Shown piece by piece: positions 31,971 through 40,714 of a stretch of 57,747 bases of DNA. The first letter of the stretch is position 1. Each line of letters starts with the position of its first letter. The stretch lies in contig CAJTTA010000009.1 of assembly GCA_910579305.1 (NCBI GenBank), forward strand, positions 1-57,747, in the 5' to 3' direction. This stretch comes from an uncultured Muribaculaceae bacterium. GTDB taxonomy: Bacteria; Bacteroidota; Bacteroidia; Bacteroidales; Muribaculaceae. The translations under genes and the position numbers were made by a program. The notes below the pieces were generated by a model that searched no databases, was not told the DNA's origin, and saw nothing but the letters and a program-made list of their open reading frames with translations.

Positions 31971-34001
31971 TCACCTCACTGCGACCCGGCTCCGGGCCTC
32001 CCCTGAGGCCGTCTCCGCCCTCACTATGTAGAGGCCGGGAGCCGCTGTAATGAAGAAGGCGGAGCCGCTGAAGCGCTTGCTCTCAAGCAATATACCCTCG
32101 GTGGTGTAAAGGTGCGCTACACCTCCCTCCGCGCTGAACGGCAACACACATTCAAGCTTGCCTGAGCCGCAGCTGCGCACCAGCAGTCCTGAGGGCGTAG
32201 AGGGGGTGAGAGGCACATCCATCGTCTGCAATATATACTTCAGGCCCTCGTAGGCATCAAGCTTGCCGAAGGCACTTCCGTTGGGTGCGCGCTCCACATA
32301 TTCATCGCGCACCGAGGTGGCCCGCATCACTTCGATCACATCGTCGCGGGTGAGCCGGGGACACGCCTCAAGCCATAGCGCCACGACCCCGGCCACTGCC
32401 GGCGACGCCATGGATGTGCCGCTCATATTACCCCAGTATTGCGGATTGCCGGCCATGTCATGAGTGTAGACGGCATTATCGGCATACATGGCCGGTATCG
32501 AAGAAATCACTTCTGTGCCAGGAGCAAGCACATGAGGCAGCACGATACTTTCATCGCCTCTCACCGTGCCATAGGAGGAATAGGAGGCCACCGCTCCGCA
32601 GGCACCGTAGAACTGCTCATCAAGCTCATGGACATCACCCTTGAGATCAGTCCAGGACTTGCGTGTGTTCCACGAGCCCACGCTCACCACAAGTGGCGAC
32701 GTGCAGTATTCGCTTATGGAGCACCCGGCATCTCCTTCCGTATATCCGTCCATGGAATAGCTGCGGAAGTAAGCCTGATTGAAGTCGGAGACCAGCATCA
32801 CATCGGCCCTTGCGGCCGAGCGGACCACAAGGCCCAGGCCATAACGGCTGTCTACTTCCGCATCGGGAAAATCGGCCAGCAAAGCCATTGAGAAAGCACC
32901 GTCATCCTCAGTGCCGCGCGCCATTAGGATTTTTCCGGAGAAATATCCCGCAAGCTCCGGGAAGAAGGCTGCAGCCGAGTCAAGAAGCACGCTCACCCCT
33001 GACTCGTCAAATGCATCTGCGGGAACGAACTCCGATCTCCACACCTCGTGCACGCTCCCGTTGAAATCAATCACAGTGAGTGCCATTTCAAATTCCCGGG
33101 AATCCATGCTGTAAGCCTCGACATATGCACTGCGTGTGGCCGTGCCGGTGTTGTAGTAGGCCAGGGCTGTGGCAAGTTCGCCGGGACGTGAGGCGAAATC
33201 ACGTGTGAGCGAGACATGATAACAGCCGTCATTGCCTGCCGAGAAACATGCTATGCGTCCTTCGGCCGGATAATCCCTCAATATCCCTGTGAGCTTATCC
33301 GTGCCTTTGTGAGGGCCGAGCGGAGAACCGAGGCTGAAATTGAGCACCATAGGACGCCCCGTAGCATCGGCATAATCAAGGGCCGCCCGCATGCCCAGTG
33401 CTATCTCATCATCGTAGAGACGCTCCCCCATGCTCACCATAAACAGCTCTGCCCCTGGAGCCATGCCCGTGTAAGGCCCCGCACCCCCATTGCCGGCGGC
33501 TATGCCGGCCACATGAGTGCCGTGGCCCTCGATATCCAGATCTATTTCTTGTTCCTCCAGATGAAGAGGCGCGGTTGTCACGGTGTATTCCGTCTCACCA
33601 CTCCCGCTCTCGGCGGAGGAGATGGTGCGCATGTAGCTCGCCACGCGCGTAGCGACAGGCTCTCCGGCCAGTCTGAAAGCTTCGTGGCGAGGATCAATCC
33701 CGGCATCTATCACAGCGATGGTCACTCCCTTGCCTGTGAAAGGAATCATGTCGGGCGCATAACCCTCATGCAGGGCTTCGACACCGAGAGCCTCTACGGC
33801 CAGGTCAAGAGTGGGATACACGCGGCGGGGAAGTTCCGCGGCATCACCGGGCAAACGTCGCTGGCCCGAGGCGGCAGCGGCCCGGTGCAGACGGGTATAG
33901 AGGTTCGGAGAATATGGCGTGGCAGAGTCTCTGCCACGCGTGGCAGTTATCGCGATGCATGCTGCAAGAAGAACGGCAATGGGCCTGAGGCAGTGTTTCA
34001 T
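31971..34001 (-). CDS. Secreted S8-family subtilisin-like protease with T9SS-like C-terminus
   Basis: A 676-residue serine protease. The signal peptide covers residues 1-23. The catalytic triad is complete: Asp in AVIDAGIDPRHE (near 94), His in GHGTHVAGIAAG (near 160) and Ser in GTSMASPAVAGV (near 534). The long insert between His and Ser resembles other Bacteroidales subtilases. The C-terminal 70 residues end with APGLYIVRAETASGEARSRVAV, here given only in part as APGLYIVRAE, a short beta-module like type IX secretion C-termini and like the end of the M6 protease in this window. The promoter element ends 4 nt before the ATG (leaderless). Confidence 0.92.
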   Translation of the reverse strand: MKHCLRPIAVLLAACIAITATRGRDSATPYSPNLYTRLHRAAAASGQRRLPGDAAELPRRVYPTLDLAVEALGVEALHEGYAPDMIPFTGKGVTIAVIDAGIDPRHEAFRLAGEPVATRVASYMRTISSAESGSGETEYTVTTAPLHLEEQEIDLDIEGHGTHVAGIAAGNGGAGPYTGMAPGAELFMVSMGERLYDDEIALGMRAALDYADATGRPMVLNFSLGSPLGPHKGTDKLTGILRDYPAEGRIACFSAGNDGCYHVSLTRDFASRPGELATALAYYNTGTATRSAYVEAYSMDSREFEMALTVIDFNGSVHEVWRSEFVPADAFDESGVSVLLDSAAAFFPELAGYFSGKILMARGTEDDGAFSMALLADFPDAEVDSRYGLGLVVRSAARADVMLVSDFNQAYFRSYSMDGYTEGDAGCSISEYCTSPLVVSVGSWNTRKSWTDLKGDVHELDEQFYGACGAVASYSSYGTVRGDESIVLPHVLAPGTEVISSIPAMYADNAVYTHDMAGNPQYWGNMSGTSMASPAVAGVVALWLEACPRLTRDDVIEVMRATSVRDEYVERAPNGSAFGKLDAYEGLKYILQTMDVPLTPSTPSGLLVRSCGSGKLECVLPFSAEGGVAHLYTTEGILLESKRFSGSAFFITAAPGLYIVRAETASGEARSRVAVR

Positions 34002-34005
34002 GTGG

Positions 34006-34013
34006 CAAATTTA
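34006..34013 (-). promoter_or_regulatory. -7 promoter element abutting the S8 protease start
   Basis: The minus strand reads TAAATTTG, 4 nt before ATG 34001, with CTTG 20 nt upstream as a likely -33 element. This predicts a leaderless mRNA. Confidence 0.5.
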
Positions 34014-34141
34014 ATTATTTTAGATCATATTCACAAGAGATTATAAACACTGGCGAGGGGTGGTGCGTTAACGTATATGGAGTTTGGCACAGAATGTGTA
34101 TTCCCCTCACTCGGAATAAAACTTTAAAACATTATACTGAT

Positions 34142-34414
34142 ATGAATATCACTCCCCTTGCTGACCGTGTGCTCATCAAGCCCACAGCAGCCGAAGAAGT
34201 CACCCTGGGTGGCATCATAATCCCTGACTCAGCTAAAGAGAAACCTCTGCGCGGCACCGTCGAGGCTGCCGGTCTCGGCACCAAAGACGAAGAAATGGTG
34301 CTCAAGGCAGGCGACACTGTGCTCTTCGGCAAATATGCCGGCACGGAAATAGAGCTTGAAGGCGAAAAATACCTGATCATGCGCCAGAGCGATGTGCTCG
34401 CACGCATTGACTGA
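34142..34414 (+). CDS. groES: Co-chaperonin GroES
   Basis: A 90-residue lid of the GroEL chamber. Conserved features are ITPLADRVLIKP at the N-terminus, GGIIIPDSAKEKP (the mobile loop that contacts GroEL, residues 23-35) and GDTVLFGKYAGTE near residue 60. The start at MNITPL is the family norm; an upstream in-frame ATG is not needed. groEL follows after 25 bp. No CIRCE element (the HrcA operator) was seen upstream. Confidence 0.97.
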   Translation: MNITPLADRVLIKPTAAEEVTLGGIIIPDSAKEKPLRGTVEAAGLGTKDEEMVLKAGDTVLFGKYAGTEIELEGEKYLIMRQSDVLARID

Positions 34415-34439
34415 AAATTATAAAAACACACTTACTACA

Positions 34440-36077
34440 ATGGCTAAAGAAATAAAATTCAATATCAAGGCTCGTGAAGAGCTCAAGGCAGGCGTAGACG
34501 CTCTTGCCGACGCAGTGAAAGTGACTCTCGGCCCCAAGGGTCGCAACGTGATCATCGAAAAGAAATTCGGCGCTCCCCACATCACCAAGGATGGTGTGAC
34601 CGTAGCCCGTGAGATAGAGCTGGAGAATCCCTTCGAGAATATGGGCGCGCAGCTCGTGAAGGAAGTGGCCTCCAAGACAGGCGACCAGGCCGGCGACGGC
34701 ACCACCACCGCCACCGTGCTCGCCCAGGCCATCGTGCGCGAGGGACTGAAGAATGTGGCCGCAGGTGCCAACCCCATGGATCTCAAGCGCGGCATCGACA
34801 AGGCCGTGAGCTGCGTGGTGAAAGGAATCGCAGCACAGAGCCGCGAGGTGGGCGATGACTTCGACAAGATAGAGAACGTGGCCCGCATCTCCGCCAACGG
34901 CGATGAGCAGATAGGCCGCCTTATCGCCGAGGCCATGCGCAAGGCAGGCAAGGAGGGCGTGATAACAGTGGAAGAAGCCAAGGGCACCGATACTACCGTG
35001 GATGTAGTGGAGGGCATGCAGTTTGACCGCGGATACATCTCTCCCTACTTCGTGACCAACACCGAGAAGATGGAATGCGAGATGGATAGCCCCTATATCC
35101 TGCTCTATGACAAGAAGATCTCCAACCTGAAAGATCTTCTCCCCATCCTTGAGGCATCGGCCCAGAGCGGTCGCGGTCTTCTCATAATCGCCGAGGATGT
35201 GGACAATGAGGCTCTTGCCACTCTCGTGGTCAACCGCCTGCGCGGATCCCTGAAGATATGCGCCGTGAAGGCTCCCGGCTTCGGCGACCGCCGCAAGGAG
35301 ATGCTTGAGGATATCGCCACTCTCACAGGAGGCAACGTGATCTCCGAAGTGAAGGGCATGCAGCTCTCTGCCGCAACGCTTCAGGATCTCGGCACTGCCG
35401 AAAAAATCACTGTCAACAAGGATAATACCACCATTATAAACGGCGCCGGCTCCAAGGATGCTATCGCCGCACGTGTGGCCCAGATCAAGGCTCAGATCGA
35501 GACTTCGACATCCACCTATGACAAGGAGAAGCTCCAGGAGCGTCTCGCCAAGCTCGCCGGCGGTGTGGCCGTGCTCTACATAGGCGCCCCCTCCGAGGTG
35601 GAGATGAAAGAGAAGAAAGACCGTGTGGATGACGCTCTATCAGCCACCCGCGCAGCTGTGGAAGAGGGCATCGTGCCCGGAGGCGGCACTGCCTATATCC
35701 GCACTCTGCCCGCCCTGGCCGAGCTCAAGGGTGATAACGCCGATGAGACCACAGGCATAGCCATCATACGCCGTGCCATTGAGGAACCCCTGCGCCAGAT
35801 CGTGTCGAACGCCGGTCTTGAGGGAGCAGTAGTGGTGCAGCGCGTGAAGGAAGGCAGCGATGACTTCGGCTTCAATGCCCGCACCGACTCCTTTGAAAAC
35901 TTCTTCGCCACAGGCGTGATCGATCCCGCCAAGGTGACCCGTGTGGCCCTTGAGAACGCAGCCAGCATAGCAGGCATGTTCCTCACCACAGAGTGCGTGA
36001 TCGCCGACAAGAAAGAGGAGAACCCCGCACCTGCCATGCCCGCACCCGGCATGGGCGGCATGGGCGGCATGATGTAA
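34440..36077 (+). CDS. groEL: Chaperonin GroEL
   Basis: A 545-residue ATP-dependent chaperonin of normal length. VTLGPKGRNVIIEKKFGAP (residues 28-46), GDGTTTATVLAQAI (about 86-99, ATP site) and AAVEEGIVPGGGTAY (about 404-418) are invariant family segments, and the C-terminus ends in the usual GGMGGMM repeat. It is co-transcribed with groES and ends at a strong terminator, directly beyond which the restriction-modification island begins. Confidence 0.98.
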   Translation: MAKEIKFNIKAREELKAGVDALADAVKVTLGPKGRNVIIEKKFGAPHITKDGVTVAREIELENPFENMGAQLVKEVASKTGDQAGDGTTTATVLAQAIVREGLKNVAAGANPMDLKRGIDKAVSCVVKGIAAQSREVGDDFDKIENVARISANGDEQIGRLIAEAMRKAGKEGVITVEEAKGTDTTVDVVEGMQFDRGYISPYFVTNTEKMECEMDSPYILLYDKKISNLKDLLPILEASAQSGRGLLIIAEDVDNEALATLVVNRLRGSLKICAVKAPGFGDRRKEMLEDIATLTGGNVISEVKGMQLSAATLQDLGTAEKITVNKDNTTIINGAGSKDAIAARVAQIKAQIETSTSTYDKEKLQERLAKLAGGVAVLYIGAPSEVEMKEKKDRVDDALSATRAAVEEGIVPGGGTAYIRTLPALAELKGDNADETTGIAIIRRAIEEPLRQIVSNAGLEGAVVVQRVKEGSDDFGFNARTDSFENFFATGVIDPAKVTRVALENAASIAGMFLTTECVIADKKEENPAPAMPAPGMGGMGGMM

Positions 36078-36114
36078 TCCCCCCGGCCCACACATACACA
36101 TAACCGATAGATAA

Positions 36115-36168
36115 GCGGGAGCCGCGACGGAATCAATCCACCGTCACGGCTCCCGCCCGATTATTTTT
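36115..36168 (+). terminator. Terminator after groEL
   Basis: GCGGGAGCCG-GACGG pairs with CCGTC-CGGCTCCCGC (one bulge), followed by a T-rich tract (TTATTTTT). Confidence 0.85.
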
Positions 36169-36212
36169 ACAATACCAACTACACTGATAGCAATCATCTC
36201 ACTTATTTTTAC

Positions 36213-36220
36213 TAACTTTG
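36213..36220 (+). promoter_or_regulatory. -7 promoter element of the restriction-modification operon
   Basis: TAACTTTG followed by C lies 72 bp before the first methyltransferase ATG at 36293. A clear TTTG at -33 is not present. Confidence 0.55.
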
Positions 36221-36292
36221 CAATTTATAAACTCTGGTTATTTAGGCTCATTTAAGTTACATTCAGCACAAAATCTGCCAAACTATACCTAT

Positions 36293-37354
36293 ATGAAAGG
36301 TCTCTCACTATTTGCAAGCGCCGGTGTAGCGGAATTAAACCTCTCCCCCTATGTTGACTTTGTATTGGCAAATGAATTATTGCCGATACGTAGCAGGGTG
36401 CATTCATTCTTACATCCCGGCGCAAAAATGATATGCGGAGACTTAACAGAGCAATCAGTGAAGGATGAAATAATTCAAGAATCCATAGCTAAGAATGTAA
36501 AATTCATTTTAGCCACTCCGCCTTGCCAAGGAGTGTCACTCATAGGAAAAAACAAGCGTAATACCCAATGGCTCAAGGATTCCCGCAATTATCTTATATT
36601 TCATGCACTAGATATAGTGGACCAGGTGTGTCCCGATGTGGTGATTATAGAGAACGTAGATCGGTTCATCAAGATGCAATTTCCTTATGAGAATGACACA
36701 CTGGACATCGTGTCCATCCTAAATAAGAAATACAGAAAGACTTATAATATTGATGCAAACATCTACAATGCGGCGGATTACGGAGTGCCTCAATCACGCA
36801 AGCGCCTCATCATAGTGATGTGGAAGGACAATTATTTATTCTCTTCGCCCGAAAAGACAGACCGCCATGTGACTGTACGCGATGCCATAGGAGAACTTCC
36901 GAGCCTTGAGGCCGGCGACACATCAACGCTAAAACATCATAATGCCAGGCGCCATACAAAAGAGCACGTCATTTATATGCGCCACACGCCTACAGGTAAA
37001 TCAGCTTTTCAAAACACCGTGCACTATCCCAAAAGAGCCGACGGCACAAAAATCACCGGCTATCCATATACATATAAAAGAATAGATTGGGATAAGCCGG
37101 CTCCAACCATAACAATGCGCAGTGACATTGTTTCTTCCACACACACAGTCCATCCCGGCAGGCCATTGGGTGGAGGGCTTTATAGCGATGCAAGAGTGCT
37201 CACTTTACGCGAACTGCTCATTCTGAGTTCCATAGATCCCGACATAGATTTACCAGATTTTGCATCCGAAAATCAACTCCGCTATATGATAGGAGAAGGA
37301 GTGCCACCTCTTCTAATGGAGGCCGTATGCAAGAACATCAAACCCAAAGCATAA
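36293..37354 (+). CDS. DNA (cytosine-5) methyltransferase, first of a paralogous pair
   Basis: A 353-residue m5C methyltransferase. Motif I is the unusual SLFASAGVAE (residues 4-13) instead of DLFSGxGG. Motif IV is ATPPCQGVS with the catalytic Cys near residue 78, motif VI is IIENVDRF (about 119-126), motif VIII is VPQSRKRL (about 166) and motifs IX-X are at the C-terminus (DARVLTLRELLIL). The target-recognition region between VIII and IX is short. It is clearly paralogous to the next gene, with which it shares many segments (RHTPTGKSAF versus RHTPEGKSAF). The operon has 1- and 4-nt overlaps. Composition is AT-richer than groEL and ahpC by eye, suggesting transfer. Confidence 0.92.
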   Translation: MKGLSLFASAGVAELNLSPYVDFVLANELLPIRSRVHSFLHPGAKMICGDLTEQSVKDEIIQESIAKNVKFILATPPCQGVSLIGKNKRNTQWLKDSRNYLIFHALDIVDQVCPDVVIIENVDRFIKMQFPYENDTLDIVSILNKKYRKTYNIDANIYNAADYGVPQSRKRLIIVMWKDNYLFSSPEKTDRHVTVRDAIGELPSLEAGDTSTLKHHNARRHTKEHVIYMRHTPTGKSAFQNTVHYPKRADGTKITGYPYTYKRIDWDKPAPTITMRSDIVSSTHTVHPGRPLGGGLYSDARVLTLRELLILSSIDPDIDLPDFASENQLRYMIGEGVPPLLMEAVCKNIKPKA

Positions 37355-38397
37355 TGAACGGAGCATCATTATTCTGCAGCGCAGGCATAGCAGAGACATA
37401 TTTCAGACAGAATGGCATAGACATAGTCGTAGCCTCAGAATTATTGAAGACTCGTTGCGACGTACACTCTTGGCTTTATCCTGACTGTACTACAATATGC
37501 GGCGATATTACTGTGCCGGATGTTTTTGAACGCGTTAAAAAAGCTATTATTCAATCAGACTGTCGTTTTCTAATAGCCACACCTCCGTGTCAAGGCATGA
37601 GCAGTCTCGGCAAAAAAGATTACAAGGATGACAAACGCAACTATCTTATTTTCTATGCGTTTGACATGATGGATGCATGTAACTTCGATTATGTGCTTAT
37701 TGAGAATGTGCCTAAATTTCTCAAGCTGTATTTTCCTTATGAAAACAAGCCGATGACCCTCACAGACATCATCTCAATAAAATACGGCGATGTCTACAAT
37801 ATTGAGAGTTTCGTTCTTAACGCCAAGGATTTTGGAGTACCGCAGAGCAGGCCACGTGGATTCATCAAGATATGGCGCAAAGGGTTGAGGTGGACTAATC
37901 CAAAGCCTCAGTCTGAAATCACTCTCAGGGAAGCCATCGGGCATCTGCCATCGTTGGAACCTGGAGAAGACAGCGGAATAAAATGGCATTATGCAAAAAA
38001 AATCAACGATCGCTATATCGAGGCTATGAGACATACCCCCGAAGGGAAATCTGCTTTTCTCAATCCGGTGTATTATCCCAAAACAGCCCAAGGGTGCCGT
38101 ATGAAAGGGTTTCACAACACTTTTGCCCGTATGAAGTGGGATGAACCATGTCCGGCGCGCGCCAAAAACAGCGGCAACATAGGCAGCCATAACAACGCTC
38201 ATCCCGGAAGGCTATTGGAAGACGGCACTCACAGCGATGCGCGAGTGCTCACTCTGCGCGAATTGTTCATTGTCTCTTCTCTTCCTGCCGACTGGAATTT
38301 ACCCGAGTGGTGTTCTGACCAATTTATCCGGGAAATAGTAGGAGAAGCCATTCCTCCCCGATTCAGTGAACAAATAATAAGTGGAATAAAAGTATGA
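37354..38397 (+). CDS. DNA (cytosine-5) methyltransferase, second of the pair
   Basis: A 347-residue m5C methyltransferase. Motif I is SLFCSAGIAE, motif IV ATPPCQGMSSLGK with the catalytic Cys near residue 81, motif VI LIENVPKF and motif VIII VPQSRPRG. The start is fixed by the TAATG junction (1-nt overlap with the preceding stop), so translation is coupled. Around motif IX it reads CPARAKNSGNIGSHNNAHPG where the first enzyme has a different sequence, consistent with a different target strand. Two m5C methyltransferases in one restriction operon usually mean an asymmetric (type IIS) recognition site, one enzyme per strand. The actual sequence recognised cannot be read here. Confidence 0.92.
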   Translation: MNGASLFCSAGIAETYFRQNGIDIVVASELLKTRCDVHSWLYPDCTTICGDITVPDVFERVKKAIIQSDCRFLIATPPCQGMSSLGKKDYKDDKRNYLIFYAFDMMDACNFDYVLIENVPKFLKLYFPYENKPMTLTDIISIKYGDVYNIESFVLNAKDFGVPQSRPRGFIKIWRKGLRWTNPKPQSEITLREAIGHLPSLEPGEDSGIKWHYAKKINDRYIEAMRHTPEGKSAFLNPVYYPKTAQGCRMKGFHNTFARMKWDEPCPARAKNSGNIGSHNNAHPGRLLEDGTHSDARVLTLRELFIVSSLPADWNLPEWCSDQFIREIVGEAIPPRFSEQIISGIKV

Positions 38398-39926
38398 TAA
38401 AACTCAGGAGGTCAATGACCCATAAATGGATCATCGACAAAAACGTCAATTCCCAAAATATCATAGCCGACTTTACACGGCTCATCAGTAATCGCCAGTC
38501 GGGATTCTCACTCGATGAGCTCGTGCATGATTCAATCGCTCAGGGGCGCACCGGAGACATGGGTAAAGACGGCCACAGAGGCTCCGCCATAACTATAGGA
38601 GTAAGACTTCTCCAGGCATGCTTTTACATGCTAGGGTATAAGTATAACATTCCTAAGCAGCATGTTAAAGGTGCTTTACGAAAAGGATTTATGCCCTCTC
38701 CCATGACCTACAATATTCTTACGACCGATAATGAGATTGAGAAGAAAAAGAATTTTCTTGTCAATCTATATTCCATGCAGTATCCACACCCTTTCAATCG
38801 CACGCCTGATTGTTTTGAAATATATATCGGCAGATTGCTTGTCAAACTCCTACTGGACTCTCGACTTGAGAAGAGACTCTACATCGATGAGACCATATGG
38901 TTCATTCCCTTTCTTGAAAGATTGACTCCAGACATCTATGAATCACTCGTTCAGAGCATCATTGAATTCCGCAGTTTGTCTTATGATGCAAAATGGGCTC
39001 TCTTTACATCTATTGATGACTGGGAATCGCTTTTCGCCAATGTCTCACACGAAATTAATTACTATTTTCTTAGATTGTTCTGCAACTTCGGTGTGCTGAA
39101 TATCATAGGTGATGCCAATCATAATGGAGGAAATTTGTTCAGATTTCGGCATACCGGACAATCCTACAGGAACGACGCCTATAAGTCCAGAGCCAAAATT
39201 TCAGGATACATATGTCTCAACCCCGAAATCACAGAGGCGGCAGAAAGACTTGACAACTCTTTTTCGGCTTTTGACATACCCACTAAGGAAAATGACGAGT
39301 ACATCGCAAATCGACAGGATTGGCTGACAAATATATATGAAATCGAACCGCTCTCATATCTTGGATGTATAAATACCTCTGTCGACAGAAAGAGCATCAT
39401 TTCTGAAACCATCACAAAAATGGTACATGCGTCCAAATTTGGCAGTCGTGACGGAAAAGAATTCGAGCAAGCGCTTAAGCCATTCATTGAATTATTCCGT
39501 GAGACCCTGGATGTGGAAATAATCTCCGGCGCAGGAAACACAGACTTGCTATGTACAATGGAAGAACTTCCATCATACGAACGATACAAAATGAACGTAG
39601 ATGCGAAGACCCGCAATAAAGCCCTGGAATCTATTCATCCCGGGCGCATAGGGAAACATATCAGTAAGCATGGCGCGAAATTTTGCATCGTTATCGCACC
39701 TAAATTCGCACTCGGAGTGAATGATGACATCTATGGCTCGAAGATTGTAGCGATACGGTCGGAAGAATTAGGAACATACTGCTATCATGAATGTACTGTA
39801 TCACGTGATGGATATGCCGATTTTTCTTCCATCTTGAATATTATCGAACAAAATCCGGGCACCGATATAACGTATAAAGTGCGCGCGCTCACCGAACGCC
39901 GATATGGTGTCACGGTATCAAAATAG
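38394..39926 (+). CDS. Putative type II restriction endonuclease (PD-(D/E)XK-like)
   Basis: A 510-residue protein that overlaps the second methyltransferase by ATGA, the expected place of the cognate endonuclease. A second start (MTHKW, 38415) has AGGAGG upstream, only 3 nt away. I do not recognise the N-terminal 340 residues. Near the C-terminus GKEFEQALKPF, GNTDLLCTME (Asp near 384) and MNVDAKTR (Asp-Ala-Lys near 403-405) line up as a PD-(D/E)XK nuclease core, followed by HPGRIGKHISKHG. The layout recalls AlwI-type type IIS enzymes (DNA-binding first, nuclease last), but that is a hunch. Enzyme activity and specificity are inferred from context and this motif. Confidence 0.75.
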   Translation: MIKLRRSMTHKWIIDKNVNSQNIIADFTRLISNRQSGFSLDELVHDSIAQGRTGDMGKDGHRGSAITIGVRLLQACFYMLGYKYNIPKQHVKGALRKGFMPSPMTYNILTTDNEIEKKKNFLVNLYSMQYPHPFNRTPDCFEIYIGRLLVKLLLDSRLEKRLYIDETIWFIPFLERLTPDIYESLVQSIIEFRSLSYDAKWALFTSIDDWESLFANVSHEINYYFLRLFCNFGVLNIIGDANHNGGNLFRFRHTGQSYRNDAYKSRAKISGYICLNPEITEAAERLDNSFSAFDIPTKENDEYIANRQDWLTNIYEIEPLSYLGCINTSVDRKSIISETITKMVHASKFGSRDGKEFEQALKPFIELFRETLDVEIISGAGNTDLLCTMEELPSYERYKMNVDAKTRNKALESIHPGRIGKHISKHGAKFCIVIAPKFALGVNDDIYGSKIVAIRSEELGTYCYHECTVSRDGYADFSSILNIIEQNPGTDITYKVRALTERRYGVTVSK

Positions 39927-39974
39927 AGCGGTGTCCTATTGGAATTTTCCTGTATATAGAGGCATTACGTATCT

Positions 39975-40481
39975 GTGGCAGACACAATGACACCGGAGCA
40001 ACGACACCGTTGTATGGCGGCTGTCAAGGGGACGGACACGAGGCCTGAAATGCTCGTGCGCCGTTATCTTCACGCCCGTGGGTTCAGATATGGACTACAC
40101 AATCGGAAATTACCCGGTTCACCTGATCTTGTCTTCCGTTCCATCCGCACCGTGGTGTTCGTGAACGGATGCTTCTGGCACGGTCATGAGAATTGTAAAT
40201 ATCACAGGATTCCCAAGTCCAATTCCGCATTTTGGAGTAACAAGATCAACCGCAATCGCGAGCGTGACGCAGCAGTGCAGGCCGCATTGGAAGCCAAAGG
40301 ATGGAACGTCATTATAATTTGGGAATGCGATCTTAAAAACAAAGACCGGCGCGAAAAGATTCTAGATGAACTGGCACGTCGCCTTCTTTATATCCGCTGT
40401 GGCTACTATACTTCAATTCCCCATCAAGTAGCAGAAGTATCCGAACCGGAGGTGCCCTATGGCCTCGATAGAGATATTTGA
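39975..40481 (+). CDS. vsr: Very short patch repair endonuclease Vsr
   Basis: A 168-residue (GTG start) or 164-residue (ATG at 39987) nuclease that nicks DNA 5' of the T in T:G mismatches created by deamination of 5-methylcytosine. MTPEQRHRCMAAVKGTDTRPE, given in part as TPEQRHRCMA, then LPGSPDLVF (catalytic Asp near 51) and VFVNGCFWHGHENC (catalytic His pair) are diagnostic. GTG is favoured because MAD matches the N-terminus of E. coli Vsr. It is last in the operon, 48 bp after the endonuclease gene. Its presence with two m5C methyltransferases is functionally coherent, since each would raise C-to-T mutation at the site. Confidence 0.95.
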   Translation: MADTMTPEQRHRCMAAVKGTDTRPEMLVRRYLHARGFRYGLHNRKLPGSPDLVFRSIRTVVFVNGCFWHGHENCKYHRIPKSNSAFWSNKINRNRERDAAVQAALEAKGWNVIIIWECDLKNKDRREKILDELARRLLYIRCGYYTSIPHQVAEVSEPEVPYGLDRDI

Positions 40482-40552
40482 ATTCAATATCACATGGCGC
40501 TCTTCGCCTGTCAACATCCTCATATGCCGCATCAGCACTCCATAATGGGGAC

Positions 40553-40620
40553 CTACTTATTCATTGCTAATCGGGAGGCGGGGGTAAAATATCGGAGGGG
40601 ATGAGAACTACTTATTTATG
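40553..40620 (+). repeat. Short direct repeats at the 3' edge of the restriction island
   Basis: CTACTTATT occurs at 40553-40561 and 40608-40616, and ATCGG followed by a G-rich run occurs at 40570 and 40591. They lie in the 233-bp gap between vsr and ahpC. They may be remnants of the insertion junction or part of the ahpC promoter; nothing else was recognised in the gap. Confidence 0.35.
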
Positions 40621-40714
40621 ATTAATTAAATATCGAGACTAAACTATCGGTGAGGCCATGATGTTATCCATATGAAAACGAAATAAACTTAACAAACAAA
40701 AAACACACATCCCA

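Noticed and set aside
34082..34110. Sigma-54-like sequence TTTGGCACAGAATG upstream of groES
   Set aside because: The -12 GC is missing at the required spacing (GT instead), unlike the full match at 57725.
34002..34141. CIRCE (HrcA) element before groES
   Set aside because: No TTAGCACTC-N9-GAGTGCTAA-like inverted repeat is present in the interval.
40621..40680. OxyR box upstream of ahpC
   Set aside because: Only a single CTAT-type tetramer fits; the four spaced ATAG/CTAT half-sites are not present.
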